Assembly: GCA_964651705.1 (NCBI GenBank)
Contig: CAZYWZ010000014.1
Location: 20,757-84,756, forward strand
Direction of reading: 5' to 3'
Source: JADLBR01 sp964651705
GTDB taxonomy: Bacteria > Verrucomicrobiota > Verrucomicrobiia > JADLBR01
DNA length: 64,000 nt
Positions 9,502 to 18,755 of the stretch are shown here, one piece after another. A model generated the notes under the pieces. That model was not told the origin of the DNA. It saw nothing but the letters and a program-made list of their open reading frames with translations, and searched no databases. Numbering within the stretch: position 1 is the first letter of the stretch; every line of letters starts with the position of its first letter. The position numbers were made by a program, and so were the translations under genes.

Positions 9502-10860
9502 CTAGGGATGCGCGGCGGGCGTGATCGCGTAGGCGTGCGGGATCGGGGCGCGGCTGGCCAGCGCCTCTTTCTCAAGGGCGGCCACCTGTTTGAGAAGTTC
9601 GCCGTACTGCGACCACTTCTTGATATAGGTGAGCGCCGAGGCCGCGCTGTATTCCGTCTTGTCTTTGAAACTGTCGTAGTGCGCCTGCACCGCGGCCGGA
9701 TCGTCGGGATCGATCTTGTAGTGGCTCTGCATCCAGCGGCGCGTGTTCATCAGCCGGCAGGCCTGTGCCTCCGCATCCCGCCGCTGGGCGTTGAATCGGG
9801 CGACTGCCTTCGCCTGTTTGAACTGCGGCGTCGCCTCCTTGAGGGCGAGATTGATCCCGCCCTCCAACTCGCTCGCGGAGTGGCGACCCACCACCGCTCC
9901 ATCGATCTTCAGCTCGTAGGTGCCGGCCGTCAGGCCTCGGACCGATAGGATCTCCTGATTGAGATCTCTCTCGATTGGCAGCAGTTCGAGCGCCATCTTG
10001 GCCGCTGGGTCGACAGGAAACGGCAGCGCCTTCGCCAGCACCGTGAACGTGATGCCCCCGTCCTTCTTCGCCACGGATATGACCTCGGCGTTGGCGCAGC
10101 CTGCCGCGGCATCCAACGCGACTTTGGAGACGACGGGCGGCGCGCCCTGTGCCTTCAGAAACAGCCATGCCATCATCAGGTGTCCCGGCGCGCCCGGATG
10201 CACGCGGTCGGCCCCGACGATGGTCCACCCCGGGTCCTTCTTCTGTCGTTCCAGGTTGAGCGTCGTCATCGGCCCGTGGAAATCCACGACCGTGCCGTTG
10301 TTACTTGCGGCCAGTTCTCGCACGAACTCCGCGCAGCGGCCCAGGCCGTCGTTGCAGCCGGGCTGGTTGTTGTCTTTGTCGAGTTGCACGGTCTGGTCGA
10401 ACGGCGACGGCGTGATGAAGAACAGCTTCGGATCGCCGGCTTCGGTCCGGATGCGGCTGACGACGGTGGCCATGTTCGTCCTGTAGCTGTTGATGGCGTT
10501 CTCCTGGATTGCCCTCTTCTTGTCGTCCGGATTGGCGATATACGATCCGCGGCTCACGTCGTTCATGCCAAACATGATCGTGACTGCGGTCGGTCGCTTC
10601 TCGATGACATCCTCCTGCAAGCGCTTCAGCGACCCGCCCGCCGTATCGCCGGGACGTCCCGCGTTGACGAATCGGATCGTCCGATCGGGAAAGCGCGTCA
10701 GGTAATAGTCGGAGATCATGGTCTGATAGCTTCCGGCGGCGGTGATGCTGTCCCCGAGGAGCACCACCGTCTCGCCGTCCTTGAACATCTCGGCGGGCGC
10801 GGTGGTTCCGGGCATCCACGCGCCGATCAGAAGGGCCGCCGCCTTTATGGATATCTTCAT
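9502..10860 (-). CDS. Exported SGNH/GDSL hydrolase with C-terminal helical region
   Basis: A 452-residue protein. Signal peptide MKISIKAAALLIGAWMPGTTAPA, then an SGNH core. Block I is LLGDSITAAGSY with nucleophile Ser38, block III is FGMNDVSRG, and block V is DRVHPGAPGH with the Asp-x-x-His pair. About 200 residues follow the core, forming a charged, probably helical C-terminal domain (QAKAVARFNAQRRDAEAQAC). The start at 10860 is supported by a GGAGG site 6-7 nt upstream (10867-10871). Family members are carbohydrate or acyl esterases; in this locus deacetylation of a polysaccharide is the plausible role (inference). Confidence 0.8.
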   Translation of the reverse strand: MKISIKAAALLIGAWMPGTTAPAEMFKDGETVVLLGDSITAAGSYQTMISDYYLTRFPDRTIRFVNAGRPGDTAGGSLKRLQEDVIEKRPTAVTIMFGMNDVSRGSYIANPDDKKRAIQENAINSYRTNMATVVSRIRTEAGDPKLFFITPSPFDQTVQLDKDNNQPGCNDGLGRCAEFVRELAASNNGTVVDFHGPMTTLNLERQKKDPGWTIVGADRVHPGAPGHLMMAWLFLKAQGAPPVVSKVALDAAAGCANAEVISVAKKDGGITFTVLAKALPFPVDPAAKMALELLPIERDLNQEILSVRGLTAGTYELKIDGAVVGRHSASELEGGINLALKEATPQFKQAKAVARFNAQRRDAEAQACRLMNTRRWMQSHYKIDPDDPAAVQAHYDSFKDKTEYSAASALTYIKKWSQYGELLKQVAALEKEALASRAPIPHAYAITPAAHP

Positions 10861-10885
10861 CGCAAACCTCCGCCCGATTCCTCTT

Positions 10886-12019
10886 TCACTTGCCAAGCAC
10901 GGCCCGCCGGATCGCCTTGAGGTATGCACCGTCGGGGTCGTCCTTGCAGGGCACGAGCCAGCCGCCCTCGCCGATCTCGTTCCACGCGTAGATCAGCGCG
11001 AGCCGGTCCTTCGTGGTCTGGCTCGGGTTCGCGTCCATCCAGTCCGCCATCTGGATCATGTAGCGCTCGAGCTCCTCCGGCGTGCCCCGGGCAAAATGGG
11101 GGGAGACGCCAGAACCTTGCCCCAGTCCTTCCCCGTTCTTGGCCTCCCAGGGGCGCCGGTCCCAGCCTTGGGTTGCCACCGGGATGTAGGGTAGGGGCGG
11201 TCGGTCGGTGCGATGCCACACGGACACGTTCCAATCCACGAGCAACTTAAACGGGTAGATGTCCTCTAGGTTGAGGCCTTCGCGCGGCTTGGTGTTGTAG
11301 GCGGTCACGATCTGATATCCCTCTTCGGCCGTGACGTTGCCGCAGCCCGCCGCCCACACGCCCGGAAAGCCGGCCTTCTTGGCCGCCTCCTGGAGGTAGG
11401 CTAGCCCGGCCTTGTCGGCGCCCTTGGGCGAGAAGATCATGATCACGGGCCTGCCCTCGGACCGCAGGTAGCGGGGATGCTTGAAATAGTTCGCGATCCA
11501 GTAGTCGGCGGCCTGCCGCCATGCGTCCGGGCCCACGATTTCGGCACCGCGGTGATTCGCGACCAGCAGGGAAAACTCCATCCGGTCATTGTTCTTCGCT
11601 CCCATGAATAGGCGCATCGGCAGATGCTTCGAGTCCTCCTCGATGCCGCCGACATTGATGGGCGCCTTATTGTCGTGCCAATACCAGCAGAACGAGAAGT
11701 GCGCGATGCCGTGGTCCGCGGCCAACGCGATCTGGCGCTCCATCAGCTCGGGGGTATCGTCGCGCCATCCCCAGACCGGCGTGCGGCCCGAGAACTCGGT
11801 CGCCAGTTTCTTGGTGAAATGGGTCGGCATTCCGCGGGCCCACGCGTTTGAGACGGAGCCGTCGTCGTAGGGGCTCTTGCCCGACCAGCCGGCGAAATAG
11901 TAGGCGCCCAGTTTCATCCGGGGCTTTGTCCCCGGCGGTTCGGCGCCCCATGTTTGTGCCGACAGGACCAGGAACGCGGCCCACAGGATCGCCTGGGTGT
12001 GATTCATGGTGCATTTCAT
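10886..12019 (-). CDS. Exported GH99/WbsX-like (beta/alpha)8 protein (copy 2)
   Basis: A 377-residue protein: MKCTMNHTQAILWAAFLVLSAQTWGAEP is a signal peptide. It opens with KLGAYYFAGWSG and contains WGWRDDTPELMERQIALAAD, FSFCWYWHDN and a C-terminal YAWNEIGEGGWLVP, all features of the GH99-like/WbsX clan. It resembles the protein at 8280-9482 in overall plan but is divergent. The start at 12019 is supported by GGAG about 9 nt upstream; ATG 12007 is an alternative. It lies 28 nt after the upstream SGNH gene. It is probably a periplasmic or extracellular endo-glycosidase; the substrate is unknown. Confidence 0.7.
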   Translation of the reverse strand: MKCTMNHTQAILWAAFLVLSAQTWGAEPPGTKPRMKLGAYYFAGWSGKSPYDDGSVSNAWARGMPTHFTKKLATEFSGRTPVWGWRDDTPELMERQIALAADHGIAHFSFCWYWHDNKAPINVGGIEEDSKHLPMRLFMGAKNNDRMEFSLLVANHRGAEIVGPDAWRQAADYWIANYFKHPRYLRSEGRPVIMIFSPKGADKAGLAYLQEAAKKAGFPGVWAAGCGNVTAEEGYQIVTAYNTKPREGLNLEDIYPFKLLVDWNVSVWHRTDRPPLPYIPVATQGWDRRPWEAKNGEGLGQGSGVSPHFARGTPEELERYMIQMADWMDANPSQTTKDRLALIYAWNEIGEGGWLVPCKDDPDGAYLKAIRRAVLGK

Positions 12020-12047
12020 CGGGGTGCTCCTTCGGGTGTGTTGCATT

Positions 12048-12764
12048 TCATCTCTCGTCCTTCCGTTGTTTCCGGTTGGCGATGCCTTCCAGAATCGCGT
12101 TCGCGATGGCCCGCATCCCCGTATCGCCAGGATGCGCGGCGACGCCCTTGTGCGAAAAATCGCGCTCGGCGCGGGCATAGTTGGCCTCGTCTTTGGCGAG
12201 CGCGCCGATATCGACGAACGTGCCCCCGACCTCCTGGCAGGCCATTTTGAGCGCCTCGTCCTTCGCGGGATTCGCCCAGAAGCAACTGCGCACGACGATG
12301 GTTGGCTTGCGGTTTGCGGTGATCGCATGCAGGAGTTTTACCACCGCTTGACCGAACTGTGCCTTGGATGCCGCATCGGTCGGCGCCGCCGCGTTTTCGC
12401 CGATCGCCAGGATGATCAGATCCGAGTTAAAGGCGGCGGCGTCCTCCAGTTGTGCGGCCGCGTCATATGTGGTGTATTCTCGCTCGAACGCCGCGATGTT
12501 CTTGACCAGCGTCTCCGGATCGGGGCCGCCTTTCTGCGTCAATCCCCGGGTGACGAGATGCACGTAGTCCTTGTCCTCCGAGCTGGCGGCCATGCCCCAG
12601 TTCCCGGACCAGCCGATATCCTGCTTGGGGGCGTGACGGGTGATGCTGTTACCGAGGAAGAGGATCTTCCGAAACGCGGGCGGCTCTTTTGGGGGCGCCT
12701 GGTCCGCCGCGGCCGCGGCGAGCGCCGATGCGATCACGAGCGCCGTCGTCGATATGTATCTCAT
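12048..12764 (-). CDS. Exported small SGNH hydrolase-like protein
   Basis: A 238-residue protein with signal peptide MRYISTTALVIASALAAAAA. Block I reads LFLGNSITRH (Ser40), so the usual GDS is GNS, a common variant. The oxyanion block is present in the IAIGEN segment (LIILAIGENAAAP). The C-terminal AHPGDTGM box supplies a His, but the residue three before it is Val, not the usual Asp. Either the triad is altered or the Asp comes from elsewhere. A GAGG site sits 8 nt before ATG 12764. Probably a second deacylase acting with the esterase at 9502-10860. Confidence 0.7.
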   Translation of the reverse strand: MRYISTTALVIASALAAAAADQAPPKEPPAFRKILFLGNSITRHAPKQDIGWSGNWGMAASSEDKDYVHLVTRGLTQKGGPDPETLVKNIAAFEREYTTYDAAAQLEDAAAFNSDLIILAIGENAAAPTDAASKAQFGQAVVKLLHAITANRKPTIVVRSCFWANPAKDEALKMACQEVGGTFVDIGALAKDEANYARAERDFSHKGVAAHPGDTGMRAIANAILEGIANRKQRKDER

Positions 12765-12841
12765 GGTCTTCGCCTCATTTCGCTTCTGAAGGAGTTGGCA
12801 AGGATTCTCGCGCCAGAGACCTTTGCGTGCGGATCAGGGAG

Positions 12842-15238
12842 TCACTTCAACTCGATCATCCCGGCCTCATCGAGCCTCCAATTTTCCCCAAGCGTCCCCT
12901 CCCAGCAGTGCCATTCGCCGAACTCGCTATAGAAGGCGGCCATGTTGAAAGCGGCCCGGCGGTCTGTTGCCGGATTCAGGCCGAGGGCGGCGAACGGGAT
13001 GGCCCATTCGCCGCGCCAGCCCTTGCCGAAGAGGCCGCCGGGGCCGGGGATGGACCCGGCGGCGAACCGCGTCGCCTTGCCCACTCGCTCGGCGGCGTCG
13101 GCGGGCGCGCCGGCATCCGTGCCGCTCTGGAGCGCGCCGCACGGGTAACCGCGCACGATAAACGTCGCGGGTTTCCCGTCGGGGGTCTTTCCCGCGATGC
13201 AGATCTCGACGCCGTCGTCCTTGCCCCAGACCGAGTTGGTGCTGACCTTGGCGGGGCCAAACATGGTGACGTTGGCGGCCACGTAGAGGCAGGTGTCGTC
13301 GTACGCAAACTTCGCCATGGCGGGAGCGCCACCGACGCTGAAGCGGGATGGTTCCCGGTCCAGCGTCTGGAGTTTCCCCGGCCATTCGCCAGTCTTCATC
13401 TCGCCGTCGATCGCCGGCGCGGCATCCGCGCGCTCGGCCACGGCGGGGCCCTTCTTGCGCGCCGGCGTGGGTTCTGGCGGCATCGCGTCGCTGATGGTGA
13501 ATGGCTCTGGCGCGCCATTCGTTTTGCCGCCGTAGTAGATCACGTTGTTCTTCCATGCGCGGATGCCGTTCGCCTGGCGGACGTTGAGCTTGCCTGGCAC
13601 GAACAGCGTATTGCCCTCGAAGGTGCAGCCCACGGATCGCTGGAACGAGACCGTCATGTCGCCATCGGCGATGAAGACGTTGTCGCGCACGGTGATGTTG
13701 CGCGTGATGTGATTGTGGGTGGGCATCGGAACCCCCACGGCCACGTTGCGCTCTATGACGCAGTCCCGAGCGCCCTCGTCGAGGTAGTAGGCCGAGGCCC
13801 CGAAACCGCTGCCCGCCTGCACGACATCCCGGACGACGTTTCCCCGGATGGTGCAGGCATTCATGTTGCCGTAGATCGCCGCGCCGTCATGCATCTCGCG
13901 CATCACGCGGTAGATCAGGTTCTCCTCGATGAGGTTGCCCGTGGATCCGCCCCCGCCGATGATCCCGGAGTAGGGCGCGTCGTGGATCTCGTTTCGGAGG
14001 ATGCGCAGCCTGTTTCCGGTGAGCATGGACGCGGCGGCGCCGGGGTAGTACACGCCCAGGTGATGGATGTGGTTCCGGGCGATGAGCGTCTCCTCGCCCT
14101 GGATCTTTGCGCCGCACGCGCCGATGTGATGGATCCGGCAGCCGGTGAGGCGGCAGTTGAAAAGCTGATCCCCCCGGAAGCCGACGCCGCCGACGTTGCG
14201 GATCTCGAGATCCTCGAACGCGCAGTTCTTTCCGGAGACCACGTGGATGGCGCCGTCGAATGCGGTGGCGCCGAAGCTCGCGGGCTTGAGCGGCGCGGTG
14301 GTCGCCTGCACGCCCAGGCCGCGAATCGTCATGCCCTCGACGGGTTTGTCGCGAGAGCCGGTGATGCCGATGACCCTTTGGGTGGCTGGCGCGACGATCT
14401 TGATCTTGGCCATGTCCTCGCCCTGGAGCGGCCAATAGACGAGGCGGCCGGCCGTGCGGTCGAGGTACCACTGGCCCGGGCGGGTCATTCCCTCACGCGT
14501 GTTGTAGATCACGTACTTCCTCCGGTTCAAGGCCCCGGGTGGCCAGGCGGGCTCGGAGGAGAGGATCAGCGCGTGCCGTTGGAGATCGTTGCTGGAGACC
14601 CCGACGAGCGATTCGGCCCACATGTGGTACAGGCGGACCTCGGCGTTTCTCACGTCGAGCGTGGGCGGGATGTCCTTTGGGTCGTAGGGCATCGTGGTGA
14701 GTTCCTCGTGCGTCGGCTTGCGCTCCCAATGTCCCGCTACGGCGGGCAGGAGGGGCAGGTTCCAGGTGCCTAGGTTCTCGAACGCGTTGGTCGCCGGGAA
14801 GCGGGCGCGCTCGGCGAGTCGGCCGTCGACGACCAGGGCGCGAAAATCCCATGTCCCCTCCTTGACGCCGGGCAAGTCCGCGCACCACAGGGCGCCGCCG
14901 CAGCGCTTCCAGCCCGTCACGCGGCGGCCACCGTACAGCGTGGCGCCGTTGGTGGTCGCCGACTCGATGGTCAGGCCGTTGTCGCGGGCGTCGAACTCGA
15001 CGGGCCGATGAAGGAAATACTCGCCTGGCATCACGGCGATGCGATGGGGTCCCGTGCCGGCCTTCCTCGCCGCATCGCGCGCCGCCTCCAGCGTCGCGAA
15101 CGGTTGCTGCTCGGTTCCGGCGTTCGTGTCGTCGCCCCCGGGGGCGACATGGAAGGTGGCGGAATCCGCCGGCTCAATGAAGGCCAGCGCGACGGCGGCC
15201 AAGATCGCCGCATGGTTGGTGTGGATCGCCTGATTCAT
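12842..15238 (-). CDS. Exported right-handed beta-helix protein with C-terminal CBM9-like domain
   Basis: A 798-residue protein. Signal peptide (MNQAIHTNHAAILAAVALAF), then a DUF1565-like opening (FHVAPGGDDTNAGT), a long right-handed parallel beta-helix with many NxI/GNxI turns (for example ARNHIHHLGVYYPG, RGNVVRDVVQAGSG), and from about residue 620 a CBM9-like domain (APAIDGEMKTGEWPG ... KFAYDDTCLYVAANV). Beta-helix proteins of this type include polysaccharide lyases and hydrolases acting on uronate-containing glycans, but I see no decisive catalytic signature. The start at 15238 overlaps the upstream stop as ATGA. The frame stays open to 16249 upstream, but that stretch is a shadow of the preceding gene. 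Confidence 0.8.
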   Translation of the reverse strand: MNQAIHTNHAAILAAVALAFIEPADSATFHVAPGGDDTNAGTEQQPFATLEAARDAARKAGTGPHRIAVMPGEYFLHRPVEFDARDNGLTIESATTNGATLYGGRRVTGWKRCGGALWCADLPGVKEGTWDFRALVVDGRLAERARFPATNAFENLGTWNLPLLPAVAGHWERKPTHEELTTMPYDPKDIPPTLDVRNAEVRLYHMWAESLVGVSSNDLQRHALILSSEPAWPPGALNRRKYVIYNTREGMTRPGQWYLDRTAGRLVYWPLQGEDMAKIKIVAPATQRVIGITGSRDKPVEGMTIRGLGVQATTAPLKPASFGATAFDGAIHVVSGKNCAFEDLEIRNVGGVGFRGDQLFNCRLTGCRIHHIGACGAKIQGEETLIARNHIHHLGVYYPGAAASMLTGNRLRILRNEIHDAPYSGIIGGGGSTGNLIEENLIYRVMREMHDGAAIYGNMNACTIRGNVVRDVVQAGSGFGASAYYLDEGARDCVIERNVAVGVPMPTHNHITRNITVRDNVFIADGDMTVSFQRSVGCTFEGNTLFVPGKLNVRQANGIRAWKNNVIYYGGKTNGAPEPFTISDAMPPEPTPARKKGPAVAERADAAPAIDGEMKTGEWPGKLQTLDREPSRFSVGGAPAMAKFAYDDTCLYVAANVTMFGPAKVSTNSVWGKDDGVEICIAGKTPDGKPATFIVRGYPCGALQSGTDAGAPADAAERVGKATRFAAGSIPGPGGLFGKGWRGEWAIPFAALGLNPATDRRAAFNMAAFYSEFGEWHCWEGTLGENWRLDEAGMIELK

Positions 15239-17418
15239 TGGGGCGACTCCAGCAGCAGGTAGTTTCGGGGCGGGACGGCGACGCCGGCAGGCAGCGCGAA
15301 TGGCTCCTCGCGATAGTTGACCAGCACCCGCTGGCCGTTGGCGTAGGTGGTCTCGACGACGCCCTCTTCTATCTGGCGGTGGCTCTCGAGAAATTCCATC
15401 TGGAGATGCCCGAGGCGTCCGACATCGTCGTATACGCGTCGCAGGCCCGCCACGGTCTCCTTCAGTTGCCCGGGGTCGTCGTAGCGGTAGTCGTTTTTGC
15501 CGAGCCAGTTCTTGGCGGCGTCGAGGAGGAAGTGGCCGTAGAAATACGCCAGTGGCGCCGCGCCGTACTCGATGCCGCGCAGGTAGGCGTCCTCGCCCGG
15601 GCGGCTGTTCACGGATTCGGTGGATAGCGTGTACAGCATGACGCCGTGGTAGACGGTCTCGTAAAGCGGAACGCGCGCGTCCACGTAGGGTCGATTCGTC
15701 AGGGGCAGCCACTTGTCGCAATCGACGTAGAGGAGGCGGTCGAGCGCTGGCGCGGCGAAGTCCAGCGAGCCCTCGGACTGTGAGCCGCCGAACGTCTTTT
15801 GCGCGAGCGCGAGGATGCGGGTGGTGGCTTTGGCATCTTGGCCTCGGGTCTGTGGGTGGGCCGGGTCGTAACAGGGGCGTGGACCGAGGATCGAGAGCAC
15901 GTCGGAGTAGTGGAGGCCATTGAATCCGAGCGCGCGGATGCGGGGCATGTCGCGTTTGGCGAAGAGGTCCAACGCGCGCGCGAGGCAGATGTTGTAGCTC
16001 TGTCCGCCGCCCCAGGCGCCGCCCTTTTGCGGCGAACCATCGCGCTCCTTGCGCAGATATTCCTCGCTCCAGTCCTCGGAGATGCGGTACGCGCCGTAGT
16101 AGCAGTCGTGAGCGACCATCTGGTAGCCGAGGGATTGCCCGTGGCGGATGGTCGTGCGCAGCGCGTCCTCGCCTCCCAGCGCGGGCTCGACGGGGAAGAC
16201 CTGCGGGTAGCGGCCGTCGTGGCCGCCGCGGTTCCAGCCGACGAGGCAAAATTCGGCGCGCGCGATCCCCTGCCGGTGGAACTCATCGAGGATGTCGCGC
16301 ACGCGGCGGAAATCGCAGAAGACGCGAACGGGCGGTTCGGTCTCGGGCGTCTGCTCTTTGATCTCATGGGGAACTGGTTTGACGCCGAGCCGTATGCGGA
16401 CCTCGATGGCGCGCGCCGAATATGCCAGGGCCGTGGACCCCGCCGCGCGCTCGCGCAGGGGCCGGATGCCGCGATGCGCGAAGTTGTATTGACGGTAGCG
16501 TTTGCCGATGGCGGGCCACCCTGCCTCGGGGGCGGGGAGAAAATGGTAGTCCACCGCGATGTCGTCCGGCAGGCGGGCCTCCTCGCGGAAAGAGCGGAGC
16601 GTGAACGCCGGATCGATCCCGTACTGGTGCCGTGGGCCCACGTTTGTCGCGACGCAAAACCGCGCGTCGAACTGCCCGCCCGTGATGATCCCGGCGAGGG
16701 CGCCGCCGCCGCGCACGATGCCGAACAGCGGCATCGGGCACTGGCAGGAACTCTGGTACACCGACACCCAGTGTTCGCCGGGCCGCTTGTCCCGAAAATG
16801 GCACAGCGCGCCCGACTGCTGCGCGATGACCAGGTAGCCGTCATCTCCCTCCGATGCCGCGCCGAAACGCGGCAGCAGCCGCAGTGTCTTCAGTCGCGCC
16901 TGGCCGGTCTCTTGCATGCTGTCGGCGGGGGCGCGGGCGGTCAGCGTGTCGTTGGTGGCGGTCAGCCTCAGGTCCAAGAAGAAGCCGAGGTCCGCGTGTT
17001 GGCATCCGAGCCGGAATCCGCCTTCGATCGCGCGGCGCTCGATCGTCCAGCCCTCGTCCGGGATCAGGCCGAGCGAGCGCTCTTTGCCCGCGGCGTCCCA
17101 GAAGGTGACCTCGGCGAGGCGATCGCACCTCCAGGCCAGCGGGTCGTCGCTTCGTTGGACGGAAATGGCGCCGCTGTCCGGGGCGACATCCCACGCCAGG
17201 CTACCGGCGGCGCCTGTGTGGGGCGGCCCCGCAAACGATGCCAGGGCCATGGCGAGCCACGGCAGGCATGCGCGCGCCGTCACGAGATGGGATTTTGGGG
17301 TGCGTCTGGCCGGGGACCGGTTGGGGTGCCGGGCCATCGGATCCACGGTCGGACGACCGCGGTTGCGATCTGGAGTGTTCGTGCGGCATCCCTCGGATAC
17401 TTTCGGGTCAGTTTCCAT
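15235..17418 (-). CDS. Exported DUF5696/GH101-like (beta/alpha)8 glycosidase (paralogue)
   Basis: A 727-residue protein. About 45 basic residues precede a hydrophobic segment (LPWLAMALASFAG), so the true start may be the internal Met28. A beta-sandwich (LAWDVAPDSGAISVQRSDD) is followed by a barrel with HYSDVLSILGP and GSQSEGSLDF, which align with motifs of the protein at 3710-5791. The C-terminal sheet (QRVLVNYREEPFALPAGVAV) resembles that paralogue's end as well. The annotated start overlaps the MFS transporter stop by 11 nt. The two copies bracket most of the exported enzymes of the locus, suggesting specialised activities on the same polymer (inference). Confidence 0.65.
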   Translation of the reverse strand: METDPKVSEGCRTNTPDRNRGRPTVDPMARHPNRSPARRTPKSHLVTARACLPWLAMALASFAGPPHTGAAGSLAWDVAPDSGAISVQRSDDPLAWRCDRLAEVTFWDAAGKERSLGLIPDEGWTIERRAIEGGFRLGCQHADLGFFLDLRLTATNDTLTARAPADSMQETGQARLKTLRLLPRFGAASEGDDGYLVIAQQSGALCHFRDKRPGEHWVSVYQSSCQCPMPLFGIVRGGGALAGIITGGQFDARFCVATNVGPRHQYGIDPAFTLRSFREEARLPDDIAVDYHFLPAPEAGWPAIGKRYRQYNFAHRGIRPLRERAAGSTALAYSARAIEVRIRLGVKPVPHEIKEQTPETEPPVRVFCDFRRVRDILDEFHRQGIARAEFCLVGWNRGGHDGRYPQVFPVEPALGGEDALRTTIRHGQSLGYQMVAHDCYYGAYRISEDWSEEYLRKERDGSPQKGGAWGGGQSYNICLARALDLFAKRDMPRIRALGFNGLHYSDVLSILGPRPCYDPAHPQTRGQDAKATTRILALAQKTFGGSQSEGSLDFAAPALDRLLYVDCDKWLPLTNRPYVDARVPLYETVYHGVMLYTLSTESVNSRPGEDAYLRGIEYGAAPLAYFYGHFLLDAAKNWLGKNDYRYDDPGQLKETVAGLRRVYDDVGRLGHLQMEFLESHRQIEEGVVETTYANGQRVLVNYREEPFALPAGVAVPPRNYLLLESPQ

Positions 17419-18739
17419 GTTCGGTTATCCGGTCGTTTCGAAACGTCCACGCCAGCGCCGCGAGGATGGCGAGCGCCCCGATGAGGTAGGCGGCGGACAG
17501 GCCGGCAAAACCCAGGGACAGGCCGCGGACCTGCCCGAGCGATTGGGCGCCCAGGCCGATGAGCCATGGGGAGAGCGACCCGGCGAGGAACGCGACCATC
17601 ACCATGACGGAGACAGCAGACGCGCGGAAGCGGGGTTCGATGACATCGAACAGCGAGGCGTGGGTGTTGCTCTCATAGAGGCCGCGGAACAGGCCGAAGG
17701 CCGACATCGCGAGCAGGGTGGCGCCGAGGTCGGATGCGAGGCCCATCACGGCGATGGCGGGTGCGCCCAGCGCCATCGAGATGGCCTGCATCCTGAGACG
17801 TGACGCGGGCCAGCGCGCCGCCCACCGGTCGGAGAGATGGCCGCCGACGATGACGCCCACGAGCGCCAGCAGGTGGTGGAAAAACATCGCATAACCGCCC
17901 GACACCGTGAGCGAGAGCGAGAATTTCTCTTTGAGGAACACCGGGGCCCAGACGACGTAGGCGTTGTTGACGGTGACGATGGCGGTGAAGCCGATGGTCA
18001 GGAGGATTGCGGTGGGCACCCGGAACAGTTTTCCCAGCGCCTCGAATGGGTGCAGCCAGCGCGTGCCGGCGGCGGCAGGCATTCCTGCCTGCGCCGGCGG
18101 CCCTGAGCCGACCTTGGCAGACAGGAATGTCTGCCTCACGGGCGCCCCGTTGTCCCGAGAACGCGGCGCGTCTTTGAGTCGGAACACAAAGACGGCGCCG
18201 AGGAAGATGCCGCAGCCCCCGAAGGCGTAGAACGCCGAGCGCCAGCCCCAGCGCTCGGCGATCCAGCCGCCCAGGAAGCCGCTGGCCATCACGCCGACGT
18301 AGAGGGCCGCCTGATGGATCGACATGGCGAGGGCGCGGGTCTCCCGATGGTAGGTCCCCAGCAGGGAATAGGCCGCCGGGGCGTAGAAGGACTCCCCGCC
18401 CGCGGTCGCGACGCTGCGCAGCAGGATGAGGCTCACGATCCCGCCCGCAAATCCCGTGAATAGCGTCGCCGAACTCCAGAAGATGAGGGCGCCGGTGATG
18501 AGCCACTTGCGGCTCAGGATGTCGCCGAGGTACCCGGCGAAAGGCATCAGCACCGCAAGGGTCGCGAACAGGACCGTTCCCACGAGCCCCACCTGGGGAT
18601 CGCTCAGCCCGAGATCGGCGCGGATGTCGGCGAGCACGACCCCGAAGATCGCGCGGTCGCCCTGGTGGAAAAAGAAGGCGAGGCAGAGGAGCGCGAGGAG
18701 CTCCCATTTGTAGCGCTGGGCTGGGGGAGAGTGATTCAA
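17408..18739 (-). CDS. MFS transporter (sugar or sugar-acid uptake), with a repeat-derived loop
   Basis: A 443-residue major facilitator protein with about twelve hydrophobic segments and the family motif after TM2 (GYLGDILSRKW). It probably imports the oligosaccharides or sugar acids released by the locus. Two oddities: the only start codons are a GTG at 18802, inside a palindromic repeat, and TTG 18739, which I prefer because it removes repeat-coded residues. The central cytoplasmic loop also contains an in-frame insertion (18072-18135) of two short palindromes coding for roughly GAPVRQTFLSAKVGSGPPAQ and following residues. The topology on both sides is intact, so the gene looks functional. 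Confidence 0.8.
   Translation of the reverse strand: MNHSPPAQRYKWELLALLCLAFFFHQGDRAIFGVVLADIRADLGLSDPQVGLVGTVLFATLAVLMPFAGYLGDILSRKWLITGALIFWSSATLFTGFAGGIVSLILLRSVATAGGESFYAPAAYSLLGTYHRETRALAMSIHQAALYVGVMASGFLGGWIAERWGWRSAFYAFGGCGIFLGAVFVFRLKDAPRSRDNGAPVRQTFLSAKVGSGPPAQAGMPAAAGTRWLHPFEALGKLFRVPTAILLTIGFTAIVTVNNAYVVWAPVFLKEKFSLSLTVSGGYAMFFHHLLALVGVIVGGHLSDRWAARWPASRLRMQAISMALGAPAIAVMGLASDLGATLLAMSAFGLFRGLYESNTHASLFDVIEPRFRASAVSVMVMVAFLAGSLSPWLIGLGAQSLGQVRGLSLGFAGLSAAYLIGALAILAALAWTFRNDRITEHGN
18072..18135. repeat. Two palindromes in frame inside the MFS gene
   Basis: Two imperfect palindromes, GCAGGCATTCCTGCCTGC (18075-18092) and GGCAGACAGGAATGTCTGCC (18116-18135), are separated by a GC-rich spacer. 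The second matches the palindrome CAGACATTCCTGTCTG found at 38728-38743. The arrangement, two hairpins in a pair, is like the intergenic repeats, but it is coding here and keeps the reading frame. Confidence 0.8.
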
Positions 18740-18755
18740 GGAAGATGGACAGATT

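Noticed and set aside
15239..16249. N-terminal extension of the beta-helix frame
   Set aside because: It overlaps the DUF5696-like gene in another frame, and the ATG at 15238 has a signal peptide and an ATGA overlap.
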